From the NCBI GenBank assembly GCA_030156825.1, contig JASGLU010000007.1, positions 1-44,103 of the forward strand: a stretch of 44,103 nucleotides of DNA. Direction: 5' to 3'. The translations under genes and the position numbers were made by a program. Positions 23,619 through 31,158 of this stretch are shown here, piece by piece. The stretch is from Candidatus Atribacteria bacterium (lineage in GTDB: Bacteria > Atribacterota > Atribacteria > Atribacterales > JASGLU01). The notes below the pieces were generated by a model. It was not told the origin of the DNA, ran no database searches, and was given only the letters and a program-made list of their open reading frames with translations. Numbering within the stretch: the stretch's first letter is position 1; every line of letters starts with the position of its first letter.

Positions 23619-24098
23619 AAGGTTTATCAGAGCTTTTTTTGCAACTTCCTCACCCTCTTCGAAACCCCTGACTCCGATGACTATAAATTTTTTCTTCTGT
23701 CCTAAAAACAGCAATAGAGGGAAAATACCCCCTATAACCCCCGAAAAGCAAAAAAACTAAAAAGACAAAGGATAACTGAAGAAGGAAAGTACTTTCGGCA
23801 ATGATGGGGGCTTCGCCCTCTTTATCCTGACTTTGACACCTCAGTTAGCTGAAACCCGCATCAAATCTATATTTTTTAAATTAAAATGTGCTATTTTGCC
23901 ACTACACTTTTGGAAGAGTAAAATATAAATGCCTATATTTACTGGGTTTGTAGCTTCAAAATGAGTGAAAATCAGCAGAAAGTGTCAAAATCAGAAAGGC
24001 GAAAGGCCAGATATAGAGTGATTTTTGAAACTTATACTGCAAGTTGGGTTAAAAAAGCCCTTTAGTTTTTCAATTTTTACAAAACAGAAAAAAGTGGT
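23619..24098. other. Intergenic region with diverged repeat copies
   Basis: 480 bases between the tRNA and the end of the long leftward operon. No credible gene was seen. It contains CAATAGAGGG...CCCCCTATAACCCCC (23711-23742) and GATGGGGGCTTCGCCC (about 23803-23818), rearranged relatives of repeat R2 near recG, preceded by an R1-like ATAACTGAAGAAGG segment. At 24002-24057 lies a copy of R4. No strong intrinsic terminator is visible for the operon ending at 24099. Confidence 0.7.
24002..24057. repeat. Dispersed repeat R4, copy 2
   Basis: Partner of 11163-11219 in the same orientation; shares TGATTTTTGAAACTTAT, TGCAAGTTGGGTTA and flanking order. Here it lies just downstream of the operon ending at 24099. 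Confidence 0.65.
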
Positions 24099-24923
24099 CT
24101 AATTAAACAGGTTATCAAACAGGTTATATTTTTTGAAACAAAGATATCGGTCAGATAAAACATTTAAGGGTTTTTTGGAAAGACTAAAATGCTCAGCTAA
24201 GCATTGTAACACGGTATCAAGCTGATATTCTCGAGCCAGCTCGCTATTGCAGGCTTGACGGTAGAGTTCTTGACCATATTTTTCCAGCTCTTCCCCCCGA
24301 GAAAGAGCCTTGGCCATTCTTCTCGCCTTAAAATTGCTCGAGGTGGCAAAAAGCTGTTCAGAAAAAACTCCACATAGAAAAAGGGCAATGTCGGCGGCTC
24401 TTTTCACAAAAAGAAAACGGTAAGGTTCTTCTACTTTCTGGCTGGTTTCGCTCATAAAATCAAAGTCCATATTAGAAATCGTTTGCTTAAAGTAAATCCC
24501 CCGACCGCGACGAATTAAGATGGTAAAATTTTCTACCCGGACAAAAGATACCAATAGTTCTACCAAATAATCCTTAATCATGTCCTGGGAAAAAATTTCA
24601 ACCACTTTTTGACCATCAAATACTGGAACCCGGGTTTTATATCCCACTTGCTCTAAAGTGTAAAATTCTCTTTGAATATCTCTCAGGGATTGACGAAGTA
24701 GAATTTCAAAATAAAGATAGGGGCTAATTCTCACAAAAATAGTATCATCTAAGGCTACTCTTTGAAAGAGGTTCTGGTTGTCTAAAACTACATTTAACAC
24801 GTCCGGGTCGTTGAGTAAAGAAGAAAGGGCAGTTTTTTGGCTTTCTTTCTCTTTAGAAGCGCTTACCACCTCACTAATAAAACGATAATCTTCAGGGGTA
24901 AACTTCTCAAATATTCGGCGCAT
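24099..24923 (-). CDS. Hypothetical protein, last gene of the folate/Hdr cluster
   Basis: 274 residues of a soluble protein I do not recognise. There is no signal peptide, membrane segment or cysteine cluster. The composition is mixed alpha/beta; segments such as YKTRVPVFDGQKVVEIF and FTILIRRGRGIYFKQTI look like beta strands of a globular domain, and the C-terminal third is helical. The ATG at 24923 has an AGGAG Shine-Dalgarno 9 bases upstream, preferred over the TTG at 24929. It starts 17 bases after the membrane-anchored protein gene upstream and probably shares its transcript. No function can be assigned from sequence. Confidence 0.75.
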   Translation of the reverse strand: MRRIFEKFTPEDYRFISEVVSASKEKESQKTALSSLLNDPDVLNVVLDNQNLFQRVALDDTIFVRISPYLYFEILLRQSLRDIQREFYTLEQVGYKTRVPVFDGQKVVEIFSQDMIKDYLVELLVSFVRVENFTILIRRGRGIYFKQTISNMDFDFMSETSQKVEEPYRFLFVKRAADIALFLCGVFSEQLFATSSNFKARRMAKALSRGEELEKYGQELYRQACNSELAREYQLDTVLQCLAEHFSLSKKPLNVLSDRYLCFKKYNLFDNLFN

Positions 24924-24940
24924 AACCAATCACTCCTAAC

Positions 24941-25783
24941 TTAATAAATTACCCCGAAGGTTTTCCGATAAAAATTCTCAGTATCTTCCCTTTTCCTTTC
25001 TCGTAAATTATAAACGGAACGAACTACCTTTTTCTTCCAGAACTCATCAGTATTTAATCTTCCTTTGCGCCAAAGGTCAAAGTCAATAGCCCTCACTTGA
25101 AAATCTAAAACATACTGTTCCTCCCGAATCAACTGCACTAAAAACCAGGATGCTTCAGGAAATATCCGCTGTAAGGATTCAAGCCCAATGCCCACTTGAT
25201 TCCAGAAATCTTGGTTTAAGTCGGTAGAAACCATTTCCATTCGAATAAACGCCTGACCATCCTCTGGAGAATAGTTAACATCGTACACCTGATAGCCAAA
25301 TTCTTTGAGTAAAAGGGCAGTTCTTCGAATAGCCTCTTCTAAAGATGGGCTACCTTCGATTGAACTTCGCACCAGAGTGAAAGGCAGCTCTAAGTATTTT
25401 TTCTGATTTATAAAGAAACTCACTTGCCATTGATTGGGTGCTATTTCACCCCGGTACCGTTCTAAACTCAGCTCTCCCTGAACCCCCACATAGTTTTTGT
25501 CTTCTTCTGCTACCAGGATGCTTTCATAAATGGAACTACCGGGTGCCGAGAATTCCCATTTTAACTCGTCTCCAGCTTTTATCTCCTCCAAAAAAACCCA
25601 GCAAATAACCGACTTTTCTTCAATAGAGAACTTATCCCGTCGGTCTAAAGGAAGATGGTCCTGGTCAAGCCCAGAACAGAGAGCAAAATCTAAAACTACC
25701 CGCTCTTCCATCCCCAAAAACAAAAAAGTCACTGCCAGCAAACTCAAAACCAGAAGGATTTTCCACCAGTTGGTAAAAGTCAC
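24941..25783 (-). CDS. Hypothetical membrane-anchored extracytoplasmic protein
   Basis: 280 residues with one N-terminal hydrophobic segment (about 8-26, WWKILLVLSLLAVTFLFLG) and no lipobox, so a signal anchor or signal peptide. The rest is hydrophilic and acidic, with alternating strands in the first half and a basic C-terminal tail (RERKREDTENFYRKTFG). I do not recognise the family. The start is ambiguous between GTG 25783 and TTG 25786; a GGAGGAG Shine-Dalgarno serves either. It lies 33 bases after the methyltransferase gene. Pairing with the following unknown gene suggests the two act together. Confidence 0.75.
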   Translation of the reverse strand: MTFTNWWKILLVLSLLAVTFLFLGMEERVVLDFALCSGLDQDHLPLDRRDKFSIEEKSVICWVFLEEIKAGDELKWEFSAPGSSIYESILVAEEDKNYVGVQGELSLERYRGEIAPNQWQVSFFINQKKYLELPFTLVRSSIEGSPSLEEAIRRTALLLKEFGYQVYDVNYSPEDGQAFIRMEMVSTDLNQDFWNQVGIGLESLQRIFPEASWFLVQLIREEQYVLDFQVRAIDFDLWRKGRLNTDEFWKKKVVRSVYNLRERKREDTENFYRKTFGVIY

Positions 25784-25819
25784 CAAATTTCTCCTCCTAT
25801 TATTTAAATTAGAGAAAAA

Positions 25820-26620
25820 TCATACTTCCAGCGCCCCCCGACGATAGGCAGCAAGATAGTTAATACAGAATTCATCCCGCCCCATCAGGACCTCAGATGC
25901 CAAAAGAATAGCTACCAGTTTAAGGTCAGTGGGATCTAAAATCACCGCCTCCAATCCGTATCCCACACACAAAGCCATAAAAGCTCGGTTTATCAGACGC
26001 CGATTGGGCAAACCAAAAGAAACGTTACTCAAACCACAGATGGTTTTAACTTCAGGATAATCCCGTTTTATATTAGCCAAGGTTTCCAGAAAAACCTTCC
26101 CCTGGGTCTGATCAGTTCCCACCGGCACCACCAGGGGGTCGACCAATAACTTTTCCCGAGGGATATTGTACTTTTCCACCCCCACAACCAACTTCTCCAC
26201 CAACTTCATCCTGTCTTTGGCCGACTCGGTAATTCCTCCTTCTCCCATAGCTAAACCAACGACTGAAGCTCCATACTCTGCTGCCAGAGGCAAAATAGCT
26301 TCCATTCTTTCTTCCTCAGCAGTAAAAGAATTAATCATCACCTCATCTTTTTTGTATATTCGAAGGGCTTCGCTTATCGCTTCATGATTAGCTGAGTCCA
26401 AGCATAAGGGAATACTAACCTTATCCTGGATAACCTCCACTATCCAGGGCAGGTCTTCCGCCTCCCGCTCTGGATTAGCTCCTGCATTCACATCAATGAA
26501 ATGCGCTCCCGCCTCTTCTTGCTTTTTAGCTTCTTGGATAAAAAAGTCTGCCTTCTTTTCTTCTAAAGCTTGTCTAACCGATTTTCTGGTAGCATTAATT
26601 CTTTCTGCTACAATTAACAT
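25820..26620 (-). CDS. Methyltetrahydrofolate:corrinoid methyltransferase (AcsE/MtgA family)
   Basis: DHPS-fold TIM barrel that moves a methyl group between THF and the cobalt of a corrinoid protein. Signatures are VAERINATRKSV at the N terminus, HFIDVNAGANPE, LCLDSANHEAI, MINSFTAEEER, DPLVVPVGTDQTQG and GLSNVSFGLPNRRLINR. The last segments look more like MtgA-type methyltransferases of methylotrophic anaerobes than the ACS-dedicated AcsE, but they do not separate the two. 266 residues, normal. The ATG at 26620 has GGAGGAGG upstream, inside the end of folC (7-base overlap). The likely partner is the corrinoid protein at 42150, or an unseen CFeSP. Confidence 0.9.
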   Translation of the reverse strand: MLIVAERINATRKSVRQALEEKKADFFIQEAKKQEEAGAHFIDVNAGANPEREAEDLPWIVEVIQDKVSIPLCLDSANHEAISEALRIYKKDEVMINSFTAEEERMEAILPLAAEYGASVVGLAMGEGGITESAKDRMKLVEKLVVGVEKYNIPREKLLVDPLVVPVGTDQTQGKVFLETLANIKRDYPEVKTICGLSNVSFGLPNRRLINRAFMALCVGYGLEAVILDPTDLKLVAILLASEVLMGRDEFCINYLAAYRRGALEV

Positions 26621-27939
26621 AACTTTACCTCCTCCATTGGTAAAAGTAGTTGTTCGGCAAAAATTTTAGCCAGGTAAAAAGAACCGGCTACGACTAAAGG
26701 TAAACCCTTATCCCGAGCAAATTGAGCAGCTAATTTTTTAGCTTGAAAAGGGTCTTTAACTATTTCCCAATTTACATCTTCTTTCTCTAAGTAGGGAGAA
26801 ACTACCTGAGGGAGAACAGCCTTTGGGTTTAGAGGCGAAGTCAAGAAAGCCTGGTAGGCGAATCCTTTCAGTTGTTTAGCTATCCCTTCATAATCTTTCC
26901 CTTCTAAGAACCCCAGCAAAAATACCGCTTTTTCCACTCCCAGAAAATTAGTAAGGGTATCCAGTAACTGAGAAAAAGAAGCCTGGTTGTGAGCCACATC
27001 AAATATCACCAGAGGCTCCGCAGAAAGAACCTGAATCCTGCCTGGCCAGCACAAATTTTCTAAGGCTTTCTCTAACTTCTGCCGGTTAAACGACAGCCCC
27101 CATTCCCGAACGGCCAACAAGGCAGTAAGGAGATTAATTACCTGATGGTCTCCTAAAAAAGAAAGATGAGAGAGGCCCTCTCCCCAATTTTTTACCGAAA
27201 AAGAAAAAAGAGAGCCGTTTTTCTCCCGGGATAAAATTTGCCACTGACATTCTTTTGTCATTTCCACAACCGGTGAACCTTTTTCCTCGGCTTCTTCCAA
27301 AATAGCTTCTCGTGCCTCTTTCTCCTGGGGAGAGAGAATCAATTTAGTTCCCCTTCTCAGAATCCCCGCTTTTTCTCGAGCAATAGCCGAAAGAGTATCC
27401 CCCAGTATATCGGTGTGATCAAAACTAACAGGAGTAATAACCGTGAGCTGGGGCTCACAAACATTGGTAGCATCTAACCGCCCCCCTAAACCCACCTCCA
27501 CCACTGCTATTTCTACCTTATTCAGGGAAAAGTAAAGAAAAGCCAAAGCCACAGAAACCTCAAAATAAGTAGGTTTACCCCAGGGAGAGTTTTTCATTTC
27601 CTCTACCACCGGTTTTACTTTTTCTACCAAAGAAGCAAGATCGGCCGGAGGGATTAAACTGCCCCCTAAACGGATTCTTTCTCGAAAGGTCAGAAGGTGA
27701 GGTTTAGTGTAAAATCCACACCTCCGTCCCCAGGCTAAAAATATCCTCTCCAAAAAATAAGAAGTGCTGCCTTTCCCTTTGGTTCCAGCAACCAGAATTA
27801 TAGGAAAGTCGTTTTGCGGGTTACCCAGTCTGTTTACCAGTTCCCTCATTCTCTCTAACTTTAAGTCAGAATAAGAAAAATTGATTTTCTCGTAGTTTAT
27901 GAGCCCATAAAGATAACGGATAGCCTCTTCGTAAGTCAA
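26614..27939 (-). CDS. folC: Folylpolyglutamate synthase/dihydrofolate synthase
   Basis: Mur-ligase-type enzyme that adds glutamates to folates, retaining the THF cofactors used by Fhs and MetF. The 441-residue protein has the ATP P-loop VAGTKGKGST, the mobile-loop region TKPHLLTFRERI, EVGLGGRLDATN, SFDHTDILGDTLSAIAREKAGI, and the C-terminal domain GRIQVL...FDVAHNQAS. TTG start at 27939 with GGGGAG 6 bases upstream. It lies within the folate-C1 operon, 41 bases after the NAD(P)H-binding subunit gene. Confidence 0.96.
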   Translation of the reverse strand: MTYEEAIRYLYGLINYEKINFSYSDLKLERMRELVNRLGNPQNDFPIILVAGTKGKGSTSYFLERIFLAWGRRCGFYTKPHLLTFRERIRLGGSLIPPADLASLVEKVKPVVEEMKNSPWGKPTYFEVSVALAFLYFSLNKVEIAVVEVGLGGRLDATNVCEPQLTVITPVSFDHTDILGDTLSAIAREKAGILRRGTKLILSPQEKEAREAILEEAEEKGSPVVEMTKECQWQILSREKNGSLFSFSVKNWGEGLSHLSFLGDHQVINLLTALLAVREWGLSFNRQKLEKALENLCWPGRIQVLSAEPLVIFDVAHNQASFSQLLDTLTNFLGVEKAVFLLGFLEGKDYEGIAKQLKGFAYQAFLTSPLNPKAVLPQVVSPYLEKEDVNWEIVKDPFQAKKLAAQFARDKGLPLVVAGSFYLAKIFAEQLLLPMEEVKLC

Positions 27940-27980
27940 GGTTTTCTCCCCTTTTCTAAGGTAAGTCAGCGATTGCGATT

Positions 27981-28844
27981 TTAATATTCTTCCGGCAATT
28001 TTTCCAGTACATCATAAGAAAAAACCGGCCCCTCCTGGCAAACGTAAAAGGGCCCAATATTACATCGACCACACTTTCCCAAGCCACATTTCATTTTCAT
28101 CTCTAAGGTAGTAATTATTTGAGAAGGAGAAAAACCCATCTCCAGCAAGGCTTTGATAGTAAACTTTATCATAATTGGTGGGCCGCACACTATGCTTTGC
28201 CACTCTCCCGCTTCTACCTTCACTTCTTCTTTTAGCACTTGAGGCACCAAACCCACTCTTCCCTGCCAAGAATTATCCCCCCGGTCTACCGTAACCAGAA
28301 GATGGAGGTCTTCTCTCTGCTCCCATTTTTCCAGCTCCCACTTAAACACCAAATCTTGCGGACTCCTTGCTCCGTAAAGGATAAAAACTTCTGCAAATTC
28401 CTCTCTTTTTTGGGGAGATAAAACATAATTAATAAGAGAACGTAGAGGAGCCAAACCAATACCTCCTCCGACAAAAAGAAGGTTGTGGCTTTTTAATTTA
28501 TCCAAAGGGAAGCCGTTGCCATAAGGACCTCGAACCCCTATTTTCTCTCCCGGGTTTAGGCGGTGTAAAGCGGTGGTTACTACCCCCATTTTTTTAATAC
28601 TGAACTCTAAAATTCCCTCGTTTGTAGGGGAAGAGGTTATAGAGAAAGGAGCTTCTCCTTTACCCGGGACAAACACCTCAGCAAATTGGCCGGGAAGATA
28701 AGAAAAGATAGAGTCTCCTTGTAAGCGAAAAGTCTTGATATCTCTGGTTTCCTCTATAATTTCTGCTATAGGTAAAAGAATAGGTAGATAAGGATTATTA
28801 ACTTCAAGCTCTGAGGCGGTCAATTTTTTCCACCATCCTCTCAA
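27981..28844 (-). CDS. FAD/NAD(P)H-binding [2Fe-2S] oxidoreductase subunit (FlxA-like)
   Basis: Ferredoxin-NADP reductase-like protein related to FlxA, anaerobic sulfite reductase B and gamma subunits of soluble hydrogenases. The N-terminal FAD domain includes LPGQFAEVFVPG and APFSITSSP; the nucleotide domain has LLFVGGGIGLAPLRSL; near the C terminus MKCGLGKCGRCNIG plus a further Cys forms a [2Fe-2S] site. Expected role: exchange electrons between NAD(P)H and the Fe-S subunits. The first possible start is a TTG at 28844, overlapping the preceding gene by about 40 bases; a TTG at 28823 with GGTGG upstream is equally plausible. It is the last of four Flx/MvhD-like genes following hdrA. Confidence 0.88.
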   Translation of the reverse strand: MRGWWKKLTASELEVNNPYLPILLPIAEIIEETRDIKTFRLQGDSIFSYLPGQFAEVFVPGKGEAPFSITSSPTNEGILEFSIKKMGVVTTALHRLNPGEKIGVRGPYGNGFPLDKLKSHNLLFVGGGIGLAPLRSLINYVLSPQKREEFAEVFILYGARSPQDLVFKWELEKWEQREDLHLLVTVDRGDNSWQGRVGLVPQVLKEEVKVEAGEWQSIVCGPPIMIKFTIKALLEMGFSPSQIITTLEMKMKCGLGKCGRCNIGPFYVCQEGPVFSYDVLEKLPEEY

Positions 28845-29784
28845 TGGCCTCTCGAATGTCCCAGTTAACCGGACATTTTTCTACGCATACCCCACAACCT
28901 ACGCAGGCAAAATTTCCTTCCCTCTCGGGGAAATAAGAAAACTTGTGCATCACTCTTTGCCTCACTCGCTCTTTTCCTGTAGGGCGGGGGTTATGAAAAG
29001 AAGCATGCAGAGTAAATTTAGGAAACATACAGCTATCCCAGCTGCGGAGTTGAAATCCTTTTAATCTTCCCTCTATACTCAAGTCAAAGCAATAACAGGT
29101 AGGACACAGGAAAGTGCAAGCACCACAGTTCATACAATGCCAGCTGATATCATCCCATTCTTCATCTTCAAAGTGTTGGTAAAGTTCCTGAGAAAAATAA
29201 GAGGGGAGTGGCGAAGGAAGCCCACTTTCAACTTCCTTTTGCAGGGTTTGAATTTCCTGTTTTACTTTTTCTCCTCCCTCTTCACTGTAAGATAAAAGTT
29301 CTCCTTCTCCCTCGACGTAGATATCCTCTTTTCGGGGAACTAAAAACAAAGCTTCCTCGTTTTTCCAGAAAGGTCCTCCCCCTACTAAAGAGCAAAAACA
29401 AGTGGGTTCAGGCTGCAAACAGGCTAAAATCCCCAAAGAAAGAGACTTTCTCCTTTGCCGGTAGTTTTTATCTATTGGCTCATGTAAAAAAACCTTATCG
29501 GTAATCTCAATTATCGCTCGTGCCTCACAAGGAAGAGAAAAAAAGAAAAGGGGGGCAGTATTAACCTCTCCTTCTTCTACCTTCCACTCTTCTCCCGCCC
29601 AAAAATAACGATACATTTCTTCTCCTGAGGGAAGAAGAATTTCTTTCCCATTTTTCACCACTTTTACTTCCGGTGGAAACCAGCTGCCATATCTTTTTTG
29701 GGCTCGTTCACTTAAAAATAACCTATCCTTTTTATCTTCCAGCCACTTCCACCATTTTTCCTTAGTTACTAATCCCTTACTCAT
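28804..29784 (-). CDS. 4Fe-4S dicluster electron-transfer subunit (FlxB/AsrA-like)
   Basis: 326-residue cytosolic iron-sulfur protein resembling FlxB and anaerobic sulfite reductase subunit A. The N-terminal half has a PEPTCFCSLVGGGPF Cys pair typical of this family. The C-terminal half carries two ferredoxin-type motifs, CMNCGACTFLCPTC and CVGCGVCVEKCPVN. It would pass electrons between the FlxA-like flavoprotein and the Hdr core. I prefer the ATG at 29784 with GAGGG upstream; a GTG at 29796 overlapping the previous stop (GTGA) is the alternative. Confidence 0.86.
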   Translation of the reverse strand: MSKGLVTKEKWWKWLEDKKDRLFLSERAQKRYGSWFPPEVKVVKNGKEILLPSGEEMYRYFWAGEEWKVEEGEVNTAPLFFFSLPCEARAIIEITDKVFLHEPIDKNYRQRRKSLSLGILACLQPEPTCFCSLVGGGPFWKNEEALFLVPRKEDIYVEGEGELLSYSEEGGEKVKQEIQTLQKEVESGLPSPLPSYFSQELYQHFEDEEWDDISWHCMNCGACTFLCPTCYCFDLSIEGRLKGFQLRSWDSCMFPKFTLHASFHNPRPTGKERVRQRVMHKFSYFPEREGNFACVGCGVCVEKCPVNWDIREAIERMVEKIDRLRA

Positions 29785-29792
29785 CGTTTCCC

Positions 29793-30731
29793 TCACTTTA
29801 TGAATTCTCCAGGATCCGATTCTTTGTAAGTCAAAAGAGGAGCTTCCTCCTCAAGCGATAGTCCGGCTTCAAAGGAAAAATTCTCTCTTACTATCTCTTC
29901 TACCTTCAGAGGCAAAAGACCGATTTTTATTTCCTCCGGACAAGCTCGCTCACAAGCTCCGCATTCCACGCACCTTCCCGCTAAATGCATGCTTCTTCCC
30001 AAATGGAAAAACAAATTATCAGAAAGAGTGGGAACGCCATTTACCCAACGAGGGGAATCACTTTCGGCAAAACACTCCTTACAGTAACACAGGGGGCAGG
30101 CATTGCGGCAGGCATAACAACGGATACAACGACTCAATTCCGCTGCAAAAAATTGCCATCTTTCTTCTCGCGACTGATTGTCTAATTCTTTTAAGTAATC
30201 TACACTCCCATCTCTCCAGGGCTCCTTTTCCTCTCCTATTAGCTCATCGTAAAGAGGGGGATTAGGATATCGGCAACGAGCACAGGTATCTTCTAAAAAA
30301 GGTCTTACTTCCCATTTTTCCCCTTGGAAGAGAAAGCTATTTTCTTCCCAGGAGAAATCCTCCTCTTTTATCTCCCCCAGTTTCTCTTCTAATTTTCTCC
30401 TACTGATTACTCCCGGGCACGGTAATCCTATTATATGGATTCTTTCTCGAGGAAATTGCTCCTCCTGGAGAAGAACCGCCACTGCCCGGGCATCGCATCC
30501 TTTAGCCAAAAGAGCAATCTTTTTCGAGCTATCTCGATAAGGTAAAAGATAACGAGCTAAATTAGAACGAGCGAAGTGATTCCATACTAACTTACCCACG
30601 TCTTCAGGAGAGGAAACCAAAATGGGTCTCGCCTGAAAAGGCAAAGACCCGGAGGTATAGCCAATAACTAAGTCTACTGTTTTTGCTTCTAAAAGTTCTT
30701 TCGCTTTTCTTCGTATTTCTTTCTCAAACAT
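29793..30731 (-). CDS. 4Fe-4S dicluster protein with FrhB-like N terminus (FlxC-like)
   Basis: 312 residues. The N-terminal half, with PYRDSSKKIALLAKGCDARAV and IIGLPCPGV, resembles coenzyme F420 hydrogenase/dehydrogenase beta-type domains. CARCRYPNPP follows, then CIRCYACRNACPLCYCKEC and CVECGACERACPEE, giving two cubane clusters and extra cysteines. This matches FlxC-type electron carriers of NADH-linked Hdr complexes. It overlaps mvhD by 8 bases and the following gene closely, so the subunits are probably made in stoichiometric amounts. Confidence 0.86.
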   Translation of the reverse strand: MFEKEIRRKAKELLEAKTVDLVIGYTSGSLPFQARPILVSSPEDVGKLVWNHFARSNLARYLLPYRDSSKKIALLAKGCDARAVAVLLQEEQFPRERIHIIGLPCPGVISRRKLEEKLGEIKEEDFSWEENSFLFQGEKWEVRPFLEDTCARCRYPNPPLYDELIGEEKEPWRDGSVDYLKELDNQSREERWQFFAAELSRCIRCYACRNACPLCYCKECFAESDSPRWVNGVPTLSDNLFFHLGRSMHLAGRCVECGACERACPEEIKIGLLPLKVEEIVRENFSFEAGLSLEEEAPLLTYKESDPGEFIK

Positions 30732-31158
30732 GGAAAGTAAACTCCTTCACCAGCTTTTGAGCAGGACCCAATTTTTTCACTTTCTCTACCGTCTCTTCTA
30801 CCACTTGGGAAAATTTTTGCCCTTCCGACGCTGAAACCCAGGAAAATTGCACTCTATTCTCTTCTATCCCCAACCACTGCAACAATTGGTGAAGAACAAA
30901 AAATTTACGCCGGGCAAAATAATTACCGCTCAAGTAATGACAATCACCAGGATGACAACCGGAAACCAAAACCCCATCTGCTCCTTCTCGCAGAGCTTTC
31001 AAAATATAAAGAGGATTAACTGCTCCCGAACAAGGAACCCGAATCACCCGGATGTTAGGAGGATATTGAATTCTACTTATTCCCGCTAAATCAGCTCCAG
31101 CATAACTACACCAGTGGCAAAGGAAAGCCACAATTTTAGGTTCCCAATCATTTTTCAT
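30724..31158 (-). CDS. mvhD: MvhD/FlxD-type [2Fe-2S] electron-transfer subunit
   Basis: 144-residue delta subunit that connects an electron input module to HdrA. All signature cysteines are present: FLCHWCSYAGADLAG (C14, C17), PCSGAVNP (C43) and GCHPGDCHYLSGN (C68, C73), coordinating a [2Fe-2S] cluster. The start overlaps the hdrA stop as ATGA. Its place between the giant HdrA and the Flx-like genes is exactly that of FlxD/MvhD. Confidence 0.93.
   Translation of the reverse strand: MKNDWEPKIVAFLCHWCSYAGADLAGISRIQYPPNIRVIRVPCSGAVNPLYILKALREGADGVLVSGCHPGDCHYLSGNYFARRKFFVLHQLLQWLGIEENRVQFSWVSASEGQKFSQVVEETVEKVKKLGPAQKLVKEFTFHV

Noticed and set aside
23480-23671. 63-codon open frame over the tRNA-Glu region
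   Set aside because: It overlaps the promoter and the whole tRNA on the same strand and has no family resemblance.
25820-26620. Dihydropteroate synthase (folP), given the neighbouring folC
   Set aside because: The fold is shared, but the DVNAGANPE, CLDSANHEA and GLSNVSFGLPNRR segments are those of methyl-THF:corrinoid methyltransferases.
27981-30731. Anaerobic sulfite reductase (asrABC) as the identity of the Flx-like genes
   Set aside because: The A/B-like subunits resemble asrA/asrB, but there is no siroheme-binding catalytic subunit; the third gene is FlxC-like and mvhD/hdrA are adjacent.
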